From the IMG/VR virus record IMGVR_UViG_3300042302_000177, positions 103,114-167,113 of that record: a stretch of 64,000 nt of DNA. The stretch is one strand, 5' to 3'. The DNA is from a virus. Positions 43,078 through 50,726 of the stretch are shown one piece after another. Every line of letters starts with the position of its first letter. Within the stretch, counting starts at the first letter, position 1. The position numbers and the translations under genes were made by a program. Under the pieces are notes generated by a model, which was given only the letters and a program-made list of their open reading frames with translations, searched no databases and was not told the DNA's origin.

Positions 43078-43278
43078 ATGATTGAGTTTAAAGTTCCTAG
43101 CGTAGGTAAAGCAGAGGCTTGGTGCATGAAGCACGTTGGGCCTCGTCTCTATTATATTCACGATAGAATAGGTGGAGAAGGTTGGCGCATTATGCCGCTT
43201 CGTGGCGGCGCTGAAATTTTACTTTGCTTAGAGGACGACAAGAAAGCCACAATGGCTATGTTAATGCTGATAGAATAA
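43078..43278 (+). CDS. Tiny family protein, member 6
   Basis: A 66-aa protein: KAEAWCMKHVGPRLYYIHDR and EGWRIMPLRGGAEILLCLED, then a DDKKATMAMLML end, replacing KDLTMFLLRW. It starts 7 nt after a TATACT (-10-like) and has no Shine-Dalgarno; the stop shares a base with the next ATG (TAATG). Confidence 0.55.
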   Translation: MIEFKVPSVGKAEAWCMKHVGPRLYYIHDRIGGEGWRIMPLRGGAEILLCLEDDKKATMAMLMLIE

Positions 43279-43661
43279 TGACTACAGAAAATATAAAACA
43301 ATTTTGCCAACATCACAGTATTCGTGTACTTGATACAAACAAGCGGGCACATCGGTACAGCAAAGTCAATTTAAATTACTTTAGAGATCCTATGGATTTT
43401 AATCGAGTTTATGAAGATGTTATATATGATAGCGAACCGTTGTATACTGTGGAAATTGCTGAAAGTGAATTAGAAAGAATTGCAGACTTCGAATCCGAGG
43501 TGTTTAACAACATGAAGAAGCAAGGGCATTACAGAATGTTTGAAACACTAATGGAGCAGAAAGAACGAGAGAGAGCACTGCGGGACAAATATCCAGCAGT
43601 AAAAAAAGCATACGAACAATATAGCCTAATGTTAAAACTGGCTGAAAGTGGAGAATTATGA
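43278..43661 (+). CDS. Conserved hypothetical protein
   Basis: Start at 43278, sharing a base with the previous stop. The 127-aa protein is charged: IKQFCQHHSIRVLDTNKRAH, DFNRVYEDVIYDSEPLYTVE, ELERIADFESEVFNNMKKQG, then a coiled C-terminus. No motif is recognised. It is coupled to the cupin gene by ATGA. Confidence 0.6.
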   Translation: MTTENIKQFCQHHSIRVLDTNKRAHRYSKVNLNYFRDPMDFNRVYEDVIYDSEPLYTVEIAESELERIADFESEVFNNMKKQGHYRMFETLMEQKERERALRDKYPAVKKAYEQYSLMLKLAESGEL

Positions 43662-44014
43662 GATTAGAAGGTTTTGTAGAAAAAGGTTGGGGTCACGAAT
43701 TAATTTGGGCAACAAACGACAAGTATTGCGGAAAATTACTAAAGTTTAATACCGGTGCTAGATTTAGTATGCATTTCCATTCTGTAAAGGAAGAAACCTG
43801 GTATGTGTTAAGCGGTGAATTTCAAGTTAGATTTATTGATACGAAGACAGCGGATGAATATTTAGAAGTATTAAAACCAGGCTCTGTGTGGCATAATAAT
43901 CCACTGGTACCACATCAACTGATTTGTCTCGAAGAAGGGACCATTATCGAAGTTAGCACACCGGACAGTGTCGAAGACAATTATCGAGTTGCTAAAGGAG
44001 ACAGTCAGAAATGA
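43658..44014 (+). CDS. Cupin sugar-phosphate isomerase-like protein
   Basis: A 118-aa single cupin. Motif 1 G-x5-HxH-x4-E-x6-G is complete: G33, H39, H41, E46, G53 (FSMHFHSVKEETWYVLSGEF). Motif 2 has PGSVWHNNPLVPHQLIC with the second His. It resembles the C-terminal half of mannose-6-phosphate isomerase type II and small epimerase cupins. Its place at the head of the hldD/hldE genes suggests a sugar-phosphate substrate. It is coupled to hldD by ATGA. Confidence 0.75.
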   Translation: MRLEGFVEKGWGHELIWATNDKYCGKLLKFNTGARFSMHFHSVKEETWYVLSGEFQVRFIDTKTADEYLEVLKPGSVWHNNPLVPHQLICLEEGTIIEVSTPDSVEDNYRVAKGDSQK

Positions 44015-44799
44015 AAATTTTGATTACAGGGTATAAAGGTTTTATTGGTCAAAATATGGTCAATGCACTAAATGACGAACACGAACTGTCTCTTTTTGAA
44101 TGGGGAGAAGAACTTCCAGATTTTAGAGGCTTAGACTGGTGCATACATTTAGGAGCAAATTCGTCTACTACTGAAATGGATGTAGACAAGATGCTAGATC
44201 AGAATTATGATTTTAGTAGACTTGTTATCAATCAATGTCAGGCAAACAATGTAAATTTGCAATATGCAAGTTCTGCAAGCGTATATGGACTAGGAAAAGA
44301 ATTTAACGAAAATGCACCTGTTCATTTGCTAAGTCCATATGCATGGAGCAAATATCTTTTTGAAAGATATGTAAGTGGATTTAGAGAAAAATGGTCTAAC
44401 ATAACAGTCCAGGGATTTAGGTATTTCAACGTGTATGGACCTCATGAAGATCATAAAGGTGATCAGTCTAGCCCTCATCATAAGTTTACCAAGCAGGCAG
44501 AAGCTACCGGAGTTATCAAGCTATTTGAAAATTCTGAGAATTACAAACGTGATTTTATTTCTGTACATGAAGTAGTTAGTATTCATAAAAAGTTTTTTAA
44601 CGTAACTGAATCTGGTATTTGGAATGCCGGTACAGGTCGCGCTACATCGTTTGATAACGTTGCTCGAACAATTGCAGAAGGAATGAAATGTAGAGTTGAA
44701 TATATTCCTATGCCTGATAATGTTAAAGCACATTATCAAACATACACATGTGCTGATGTAACTAACCTAAGAAAGTATTATGACCCGAGTAATGGTTAA
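44011..44799 (+). CDS. hldD: ADP-glycero-manno-heptose 6-epimerase (HldD/RfaD)
   Basis: A 262-aa extended SDR. GYKGFIG (7-13) is the NAD(P) loop, ASSASVYG gives the Ser, and Y110-x3-K114 (YAWSKYLFE) the active pair. RYFNVYGPHEDHKG, KLFENSENYKRDFISV, GIWNAGTGRATSF and YQTYTCADVTNLRK follow HldD closely rather than GalE. It converts ADP-D- to ADP-L-glycero-D-manno-heptose, the sugar donor for LPS inner core. It overlaps the adenylyltransferase gene by 20 bp. Confidence 0.85.
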   Translation: MKILITGYKGFIGQNMVNALNDEHELSLFEWGEELPDFRGLDWCIHLGANSSTTEMDVDKMLDQNYDFSRLVINQCQANNVNLQYASSASVYGLGKEFNENAPVHLLSPYAWSKYLFERYVSGFREKWSNITVQGFRYFNVYGPHEDHKGDQSSPHHKFTKQAEATGVIKLFENSENYKRDFISVHEVVSIHKKFFNVTESGIWNAGTGRATSFDNVARTIAEGMKCRVEYIPMPDNVKAHYQTYTCADVTNLRKYYDPSNG

Positions 44800-45184
44800 C
44801 GGAACATTTGATATTCTGCATCGAGGTCATATTGAAATGCTCAACTTTGCTAAAAGCAAAGGAGATGCGGTACTGGTTGTGATTGATACTGATCGTAGAG
44901 TGCAAGAGTTAAAAGGTGATGATCGTCCTATTAACAACCAAGAAGATCGTAAATTTCATTTAGAAAATTTAAAAGCAGTTGACAGTGTATTGTTTTTTGA
45001 CAGCAAAGAACAACTTATAGAAATAATGAAAAGCTGGAAACCAGACGTGTATGTAAAAGGCAGCGACTGGAAAAAAGATAGACCTAGCACAGCAGAAGAA
45101 TATTGTAAAGAAGTGATCTATTATGACAGAGTCGGCGAATACTCAACTACCAACACCATTCAGAATATTATTAATCGGGGATGA
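44780..45184 (+). CDS. hldE-C: Heptose-1-phosphate adenylyltransferase (HldE C-terminal domain)
   Basis: A 134-aa nucleotidyltransferase: VNGTFDILHRGH with HxGH at 14-17, then VYVKGSDWKKDRP and a late STTNTIQNI (ISSTxxI-like). This is the RfaE domain II pattern, which makes ADP-D-glycero-D-manno-heptose from the 1-phosphate. In E. coli it is fused behind the kinase; here it is a separate gene placed before it. It is overlapped by hldD (20 bp) and the kinase (62 bp). Confidence 0.85.
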   Translation: MTRVMVNGTFDILHRGHIEMLNFAKSKGDAVLVVIDTDRRVQELKGDDRPINNQEDRKFHLENLKAVDSVLFFDSKEQLIEIMKSWKPDVYVKGSDWKKDRPSTAEEYCKEVIYYDRVGEYSTTNTIQNIINRG

Positions 45185-45890
45185 TTGCTTAGATGTTTAT
45201 CAGTTTGGAACTGTTGACAGAATAAGTCCCGAGGCACCTGTTCCTGTATTCAAATATAGCTCTAAGGAAGAAAGAGCAGGCATGGCTCGTAATGTCAAAC
45301 TCAATCTTGAAGCACTGGGCTGTGAAGTTACATACCTATGCGGAGAAACAAGTGTTAAGACCAGATTAATCGATTCCAAAAGTAAACAACACATTGTAAG
45401 AATTGACAATGATGTTAAATCTAATCCTATTGAATTTGCTTCGGCTATTCCTGCGATTTACGACGCAGTTGTGATCAGTGACTACAACAAAGGTACAGTT
45501 AGCTACGAATTAATCGAAGAACTCGTTGCTTTGAGCATACCAGTGTTCATAGACACTAAAAAGACTGACTTAGAACGTTTTCAAGGTGCATGGGTTAAGA
45601 TTAATGAACTAGAGTATAGCAGATTAACAAGCGAGTGTGCTGGGTTAATTGTTACATTAGGTAGCAAAGGTGCTAGACTATGGGACGAAGTGCATCCAAG
45701 TAAACAAGTAGAAGTAAGTGATGTTTGTGGATGTGGTGATACTTTTTTGGCGGCACTAACCACTCAATACCTATATACAAATGATATAAAGAAAGCTATA
45801 ATGTTTGCTAACGTTGCCGCAGGATTAACTGTACAACATTTAGGAAATTACGCACCATCATACGACGAGATTAGAAATGCCGGATATTGA
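45123..45890 (+). CDS. hldE-N: Heptose-7-phosphate kinase (HldE N-terminal domain)
   Basis: A 255-aa PfkB-type kinase. FRILLIGDDCLDVYQFGTVD, RISPEAPVPVF (the RfaE kinase signature), MARNVKLNLEALG, ISDYNKG and GCGDTF with the catalytic Asp206 are all present. It phosphorylates D-glycero-D-manno-heptose 7-phosphate to the 1,7-bisphosphate. It is short for the family (about 310 aa in E. coli domain I). The 62-bp overlap with the adenylyltransferase is large but no better start is seen. Confidence 0.83.
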   Translation: MTESANTQLPTPFRILLIGDDCLDVYQFGTVDRISPEAPVPVFKYSSKEERAGMARNVKLNLEALGCEVTYLCGETSVKTRLIDSKSKQHIVRIDNDVKSNPIEFASAIPAIYDAVVISDYNKGTVSYELIEELVALSIPVFIDTKKTDLERFQGAWVKINELEYSRLTSECAGLIVTLGSKGARLWDEVHPSKQVEVSDVCGCGDTFLAALTTQYLYTNDIKKAIMFANVAAGLTVQHLGNYAPSYDEIRNAGY

Positions 45891-46467
45891 TATCGACTTT
45901 GCTGATAGAACAAAAATTCTCAAAATTATCGAGCATGTACCAGCGGCTATTAAAGATAATGGAACTTTTAAAAAGCACAATACTGGCGTATATTGTCATT
46001 CTATCCCGTACAATTCCATAACTGATACTGCTAGCTTTGACTATAAAGAAGCTGAAAACCGCGGGTATTTTAAGATTGACCTATTAAATGTTGGAATTTA
46101 CAAAGATGTACGAGATGAAGAACATCTCTTAAAATTATTAAATCAAGAACCACTATGGGATCTTTTACAACAGGACGATTTCACTAATATGTTGTTCCAT
46201 GTGAACGGTCACGGATCAATTCTAAGACAGATGTTGCCAAATAGCATAAGTCAATTGGCTGCGGTATTAGCTATGATTAGACCGGCAAAACGCTATCTAA
46301 TTGGACAAGACTGGAATACTGTAAACGCAGAAATTTGGCAAAAGCCTGCGGGTAATGAGTATTATTTTAAAAAAGCTCACGCTATAGCATATGCGGCAGC
46401 TATTGTAGTTCAAATGAACTTAATTTGCGAAGGTCTTACTTCCTCGCATTCCTTATTAGCTGAATAG
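45877..46467 (+). CDS. Miniature C-family DNA polymerase (DnaE)-like protein
   Basis: A 196-aa protein with the order of bacterial Pol III alpha motifs. PDIDIDF (2-8) matches the catalytic Asp pair, FKIDLLNVG (65-73) matches VKFDFLGL with the third Asp, LAMIRPA (131-137) matches ALYRPGP, and FKKAHAIAYA (164-173) matches FNKSHAAAYA. The full palm, PHP and tau-binding regions are absent. Whether it has any polymerase activity is unknown; it could bind nucleotide or DNA or modify the host replisome. Its start overlaps the kinase end by 14 bp. Confidence 0.65.
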   Translation: MPDIDIDFADRTKILKIIEHVPAAIKDNGTFKKHNTGVYCHSIPYNSITDTASFDYKEAENRGYFKIDLLNVGIYKDVRDEEHLLKLLNQEPLWDLLQQDDFTNMLFHVNGHGSILRQMLPNSISQLAAVLAMIRPAKRYLIGQDWNTVNAEIWQKPAGNEYYFKKAHAIAYAAAIVVQMNLICEGLTSSHSLLAE

Positions 46468-46804
46468 ATTTACGTTTTACTCTCTTTTCAGCAATTTCGC
46501 TTAGATTAACACTAGGACCAAATACTAACTCTATGTCTTTTACATTAAAAGTTTTTATAAAGGGTCGGAATACATGCATTTCTTTTTTAAGAAAAATGTT
46601 TATGGGTATTTTTCTGTTACTTTCCCACCACCAGACTTCACCCATTTCTAGGAAAATCTGTCGTTCCTCGACTCCTACGATCATAGATAGATCGTAGATG
46701 CTAGCAACATAATCATCAAAGTTAATAACAATACCTACATATTCCTTATCATTGGATTTTAAGCAGGTTATGAACGGAAAGTTTTCTTGGAACTGGTCTC
46801 TCAT
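46436..46804 (-). CDS. Conserved hypothetical protein, - strand
   Basis: A 122-aa beta-rich protein: PFITCLKSNDKEYVGIVINF, DYVASIYDLSMIVGVEERQI, GEVWWWESNRKIPINIFLKK, ending basic. It has no known family and may be an RNA- or DNA-interacting small-barrel protein. It converges with the DnaE-like gene (32-bp overlap) and diverges from the next structural gene. Confidence 0.6.
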   Translation of the reverse strand: MRDQFQENFPFITCLKSNDKEYVGIVINFDDYVASIYDLSMIVGVEERQIFLEMGEVWWWESNRKIPINIFLKKEMHVFRPFIKTFNVKDIELVFGPSVNLSEIAEKRVKRKSIQLIRNARK

Positions 46805-46812
46805 TAGTTTAA

Positions 46813-46820
46813 AATAAATA
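46813..46820 (+). promoter_or_regulatory. T4-type late promoter motif, leaderless type
   Basis: AATAAATA ends 4 nt before the ATG at 46825. There is no Shine-Dalgarno. It lies in the 20-bp divergent gap. Confidence 0.55.
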
Positions 46821-46824
46821 CTTT

Positions 46825-47661
46825 ATGCAAAATTTACCAGTCTATTTATATAATTACAAACTCGATGTAACATTAGATTTGGACGCTACTGTAAGAGGAG
46901 TAAACCAGGTTATGTACCAGCGAGACCTAAAGATACAAAAAGGTATCAAAAATCAAGTTAGAATTCAGTTTAAAAATAGCGACCAAAAAAATGTTAGAAT
47001 CTACAACACGCAAACATTTGTATTCAGTATGTTTGATGCTATCAATCAGAGATTAATAGTTGAAAAACAAATCGAAGTACTAGATGTAGCAACTACTTCA
47101 ACCAAGGGATTAGCTATACTAACTCTTAATGAGAGTGATACATTAGATTTAGATAGAACCAGTTATCAATATACAATTAAACTTAGAGAATCTGATGGAG
47201 CCTATCTCCCAACTTATTCTAATACTTACTACGGAATGGCAGGAACCCTGCATCTAAGTTCTGAAGTATTTCCTGTTCTCAAAGACAGCACCACTATAAA
47301 CACGTTTAATATTACATACAACGACGATATACAGAAGTATGAGCATAAGAGTGGAAACATCTATGCTAACCCAGAATACAATGGTAATAGCGCATTGCAC
47401 ACATTAGCCATGTACATGACCGGATATAAGGGGACCGTATACATTCAAGGAACCCTGGACAACACTCCGGGATCAAGTGGAAATTATTCTAACATCGTTA
47501 CCAAGACTTATACTGGATTTACCGGAATAGATTCGATTAACTTTAATGGTGTCTATACCTATATTAGAATTCTACATGTTCCTGGAACTGCACCTGCAGA
47601 ATCTAATAATGATAATCCTAGTTTCTTCGGATCGTTTGACAAAGCACTTTACAGAAGCTAA
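46825..47661 (+). CDS. Virion structural protein, baseplate-type N-terminus
   Basis: A 278-aa protein. The N-terminal ~100 residues (YNYKLDVTLDLDATVRGVNQ, DLKIQKGIKNQVRIQFKNSD, FVFSMFDAINQRLIVEKQI) look like the beta-sandwich at the start of baseplate upper proteins. The C-terminal half (LHTLAMYMTGYKGTVYIQGT, FTGIDSINFNGVYTYIRILH) looks like a second beta domain. The late motif supports a virion role. The BppU-like relation is inference from pattern only. Confidence 0.6.
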   Translation: MQNLPVYLYNYKLDVTLDLDATVRGVNQVMYQRDLKIQKGIKNQVRIQFKNSDQKNVRIYNTQTFVFSMFDAINQRLIVEKQIEVLDVATTSTKGLAILTLNESDTLDLDRTSYQYTIKLRESDGAYLPTYSNTYYGMAGTLHLSSEVFPVLKDSTTINTFNITYNDDIQKYEHKSGNIYANPEYNGNSALHTLAMYMTGYKGTVYIQGTLDNTPGSSGNYSNIVTKTYTGFTGIDSINFNGVYTYIRILHVPGTAPAESNNDNPSFFGSFDKALYRS

Positions 47662-47670
47662 ACTGTATAT

Positions 47671-48675
47671 GTGAACGATATACAATCTGCATTACTGACA
47701 TTACTGCCTTCTAAGAGGAAACTTACATCCGGTGGATGGACCAGTTTTAATGCTCCCTGCTGTCATCACAGAGGAGAACGTCAAGATGAAAAACTGCGTG
47801 GCGGTATTAGAGTAGAGAATGACGGGTTTGTATATCATTGTTTCAATTGTGGATTTGCCGCAGGATGGACTCCTGGTAAAATTCTAAGCAAGAATACCAA
47901 AAGCCTATTTCAATGGATAGGCATGAATGAGATAGACATAGGTAAACTTAATCTTGCGGCACTCAAGATCAAAGATGACCAGCCCGTTCTTAAGAAAGCA
48001 CTAAATTTAGTATTATTAGAAAAACCCTTGCCCGATGGCACAATGTCTGTAATGGAATGGATTAATACCGGGTACTTGCCCGATGTAGCAGAAGACATTG
48101 GCAAGATAGTAGAATACATTTTAAGTAGGGGTATGGAGCTCGATTGGTACAATTGGATGTGGAGTCCTGCATCGGGCTATGTAGATAGAGTACTAATACC
48201 GTTTTATCAAGATGGAAAGGTAATAGGATACACTGGCAGAAAAATCAATCCCGGCAACCCTAAGTACTTGACAGATAGTCAAAGTGGATATGTTTTTAAT
48301 TTGGATCGTCAAGGGTGGAATCGTCAATGCGTCATAGTCGTAGAAGGACAATTTGATGCTATAGCTATAGATGGCGTAGCCATTATGACGAACGAGCCTA
48401 ACGATGCCCAGATTGCAAGATTGACTGGATTAGGAAAAGAAATTATAGTAGTACCAGACAGAGATCGCCCCGGTGCCAAGATGCTCAAATCAGCAATAAC
48501 CAATGGCTGGAGTGCTAGTTTGCCTCCGTGGGGCGATGACGTCAAAGATGTAGCAGATGCTGTAAAGAAATATGGACGACTGTATGTGTTAGCCACAATC
48601 TTGCACTACAAGGTTGCGGGCGAGATAAAAATAAATCTAATGAAGAAGAAACTAGAAGCGTTAAGAGATGAATAA
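47671..48675 (+). CDS. gp61: DNA primase (T4 gp61-like)
   Basis: A 334-aa DnaG-type primase. The zinc domain has CCHHRGERQDE (30-40) and HCFNCG (56-61). The TOPRIM core includes VIVVEGQFDAIAIDG and VPDRDRPG with the metal-binding acids. It makes RNA primers on the lagging strand with gp41. Start is GTG at 47671 with no clear Shine-Dalgarno; no in-frame ATG lies near. It overlaps gp41 by 8 bp, so the primosome pair is coupled. Confidence 0.9.
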   Translation: MNDIQSALLTLLPSKRKLTSGGWTSFNAPCCHHRGERQDEKLRGGIRVENDGFVYHCFNCGFAAGWTPGKILSKNTKSLFQWIGMNEIDIGKLNLAALKIKDDQPVLKKALNLVLLEKPLPDGTMSVMEWINTGYLPDVAEDIGKIVEYILSRGMELDWYNWMWSPASGYVDRVLIPFYQDGKVIGYTGRKINPGNPKYLTDSQSGYVFNLDRQGWNRQCVIVVEGQFDAIAIDGVAIMTNEPNDAQIARLTGLGKEIIVVPDRDRPGAKMLKSAITNGWSASLPPWGDDVKDVADAVKKYGRLYVLATILHYKVAGEIKINLMKKKLEALRDE

Positions 48676-50140
48676 AAAAGAAAAACCACAAAAACCCAAT
48701 TATGACTTTGAAGTGCAAAAGCTGTACTTGGAAATGTTTCTAAGCGATGCTGAGACGTTTGTACGTTGTCAAAATATTTTTGATCCCAAAAACTTTGATC
48801 AGCGACTGCAAGAAAGTGCAGAGTTCATTACAAAATATGTAGATGAATACAAGGTAATGCCCGAGGCCAATATCGTCAACGCATCTACAAGAAGTCAGTA
48901 TAACCCAGTTGCATTGCCCAGAGAAAACTATGAATGGTTAATGAATGAGTTTGAAAACTTTAGCAGACACAAAGGACTAGAAAGGGCAATTATCGAGTCT
49001 AGTGATTTGTTAGAGTCCGGAGACTACGGTCCAGTTGAAAAACTAATTAAGGATGCTATACAGATATCTCTAAACAAAGATATGGGTACAGATTACTTTG
49101 AAGATCCCAGAGCACGTCTGACTAAACTTAAAGATGGCAATGGGCAGATCAGCACAGGATGGCCCAGCATTGATAAGAAATTATACGGCGGATTTAACCG
49201 AGGTGAACTGAATATCTTCTGTGCTGGATCAGGTGGCGGCAAGAGTTTGTTCTTAGCCAACTTAGGAGTGAACTGGGCACTAGCTGGACTTAATGTCTTA
49301 TATCTTACATTTGAATTAGCCGAAGGCCTCGTAGGTATGCGACTCGATAGTATGATGACAGGTATTACAACTCGAGAGATCTTTAAGAACATCGACGACG
49401 TTGAACTCAAGGTCAAGATGTTGGGCAAGAAGAGTGGTAACTTACAGGTTAAGTATATGCCATCGGGCAAGAACTGTAACGATATCCGTGCCTACTTGAA
49501 AGAGTATCAGGTCAAGAAAGGTTGCAAGCCCGACGTTATTCTAATTGACTATTTGGACTTGATGATGCCGTTGAGTGTTAAAGTTAGCCCAAGTGACCTG
49601 TTCGTTAAGGACAAGTATGTGTCGGAAGAAATTCGTAACTTGGCTATGGAAACACAATGTATCACAGTCACAGCGTCACAGTTAAACCGTAGTGCTGTTG
49701 AAGAAATTGAGTTTGATCACAGCCACATCTCGGGCGGATTGAGTAAGATTATGACGGCGGATAATGTTATCGGTATCTTTACGTCACGTGCTATGAAAGA
49801 ACGTGGGCGGTATCAAATACAGTTTATGAAGACACGTAGTTCTAGTGGTGTTGGGCAAAAAGTTGATCTAGAGTTTAATGTAGATACATTGCGTATTAGC
49901 GACCTAGGTGAAGATGAGCAAGAAGGCAGTTTCAGTCAGCAACGGCAACAGGGTGGCGGAAGTAGTGTCTATGCAGGCCTAAAAAGGACCAGCACAGTGT
50001 CAACTACTACTGATCCCGAAACTGGAGAAATTATTCCAATTGATCCTACAAAAGGTGTAGCTGTTAGTAAAAATAAACACGCCAAGGGTGTTGCCGACAT
50101 TAGAAGTATGTTGGCTAATTTAAATCCTGAAAAAGATTAA
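48668..50140 (+). CDS. gp41: Replicative DNA helicase (T4 gp41/DnaB-like)
   Basis: A 490-aa RecA-fold hexameric helicase. The N-terminal helical domain contains PEANIVNAST, the linker region ISTGWPSIDKKLYGGFNRGE, Walker A GSGGGKS (187-193), YLTFELAEGLVGMRLDSMM (H1a), Walker B VILIDYLDLM, and TASQLNRSAVEEIEFDHSHI (H3). It unwinds the fork on the lagging strand. The Ser/Gln-rich tail may bind gp59-like or gp61 partners. Confidence 0.93.
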   Translation: MNKKEKPQKPNYDFEVQKLYLEMFLSDAETFVRCQNIFDPKNFDQRLQESAEFITKYVDEYKVMPEANIVNASTRSQYNPVALPRENYEWLMNEFENFSRHKGLERAIIESSDLLESGDYGPVEKLIKDAIQISLNKDMGTDYFEDPRARLTKLKDGNGQISTGWPSIDKKLYGGFNRGELNIFCAGSGGGKSLFLANLGVNWALAGLNVLYLTFELAEGLVGMRLDSMMTGITTREIFKNIDDVELKVKMLGKKSGNLQVKYMPSGKNCNDIRAYLKEYQVKKGCKPDVILIDYLDLMMPLSVKVSPSDLFVKDKYVSEEIRNLAMETQCITVTASQLNRSAVEEIEFDHSHISGGLSKIMTADNVIGIFTSRAMKERGRYQIQFMKTRSSSGVGQKVDLEFNVDTLRISDLGEDEQEGSFSQQRQQGGGSSVYAGLKRTSTVSTTTDPETGEIIPIDPTKGVAVSKNKHAKGVADIRSMLANLNPEKD

Positions 50141-50697
50141 AACCAATTTGCAATTTGTAAACGACCTGATTCAGCTATAACTTTGTGCCACTGGTCAATA
50201 TCATCTGATCCAAATACAGTTTCGACTTCAGCAGGAGCATAACTCCATGAACTCCATGAATGCCAAGGTTCTTTTCCTGCAACTTCCCCTTCAATGTGTC
50301 CGGGCAACCAACGTGTAAATCCTGCAACTACTCTGAAATGTTCAGGACCTTCTCCCTTGCTTATTGCGGCAAGAACTGAAACATCATGACTTACTCCAAT
50401 TCGATTTGTAACTTTAGTAGTGTTAGATGTATACCAGTCTAGACTATGTATTACATGTATTCTATTAGTTGACTCTTGACCGCCGTTGTATAAAGGCTGG
50501 TCTTGATCTGTATGTAAGCCTACATTCTGCATTACAGTTTGAAACGTGATATCATTTGTAAATGGTTTATTGATCTGGAGTCCTATAGCCCCGGTTGCAT
50601 CATGATCTAATATTAGCAATACTCCTTTACGAAGAATCGGTTCCTGTCGTCTAGGATGAGCTGCTAAAAGATAACCTCTATAATTTTGTTCAATCAT
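50137..50697 (-). CDS. YqgE/AlgH (UPF0301) family protein
   Basis: A 186-aa protein: YRGYLLAAHPRRQEPILRKG, LILDHDATGAIGLQINKPFT, QPLYNGGQESTNRIHVIH and VVAGFTRWLPGHIEGEVAGK. The G-x-x-G-L-x-(I/V)-N-(K/R)-P block followed by a (Y)xGG is the UPF0301 signature. The cellular family is near-universal in proteobacteria with an unclear role. Its presence in a phage suggests interference with, or replacement of, a host factor. It is convergent with gp41 (4-bp overlap). Confidence 0.8.
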   Translation of the reverse strand: MIEQNYRGYLLAAHPRRQEPILRKGVLLILDHDATGAIGLQINKPFTNDITFQTVMQNVGLHTDQDQPLYNGGQESTNRIHVIHSLDWYTSNTTKVTNRIGVSHDVSVLAAISKGEGPEHFRVVAGFTRWLPGHIEGEVAGKEPWHSWSSWSYAPAEVETVFGSDDIDQWHKVIAESGRLQIANWF

Positions 50698-50702
50698 AAT
50701 AA

Positions 50703-50710
50703 TATTTAAT
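50703..50710 (-). promoter_or_regulatory. T4-type late promoter motif for the YqgE-like gene
   Basis: On the - strand this is ATTAAATA, 5 nt before the ATG at 50697. There is no Shine-Dalgarno. It is back-to-back with the next motif. Confidence 0.55.
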
Positions 50711-50711
50711 C

Positions 50712-50719
50712 AATAAATA
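50712..50719 (+). promoter_or_regulatory. T4-type late promoter motif, near-leaderless type
   Basis: AATAAATA ends 7 nt before the ATG at 50727, with no Shine-Dalgarno. It forms a divergent pair with the - strand motif ending at 50710. Confidence 0.55.
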
Positions 50720-50726
50720 ATATTCT

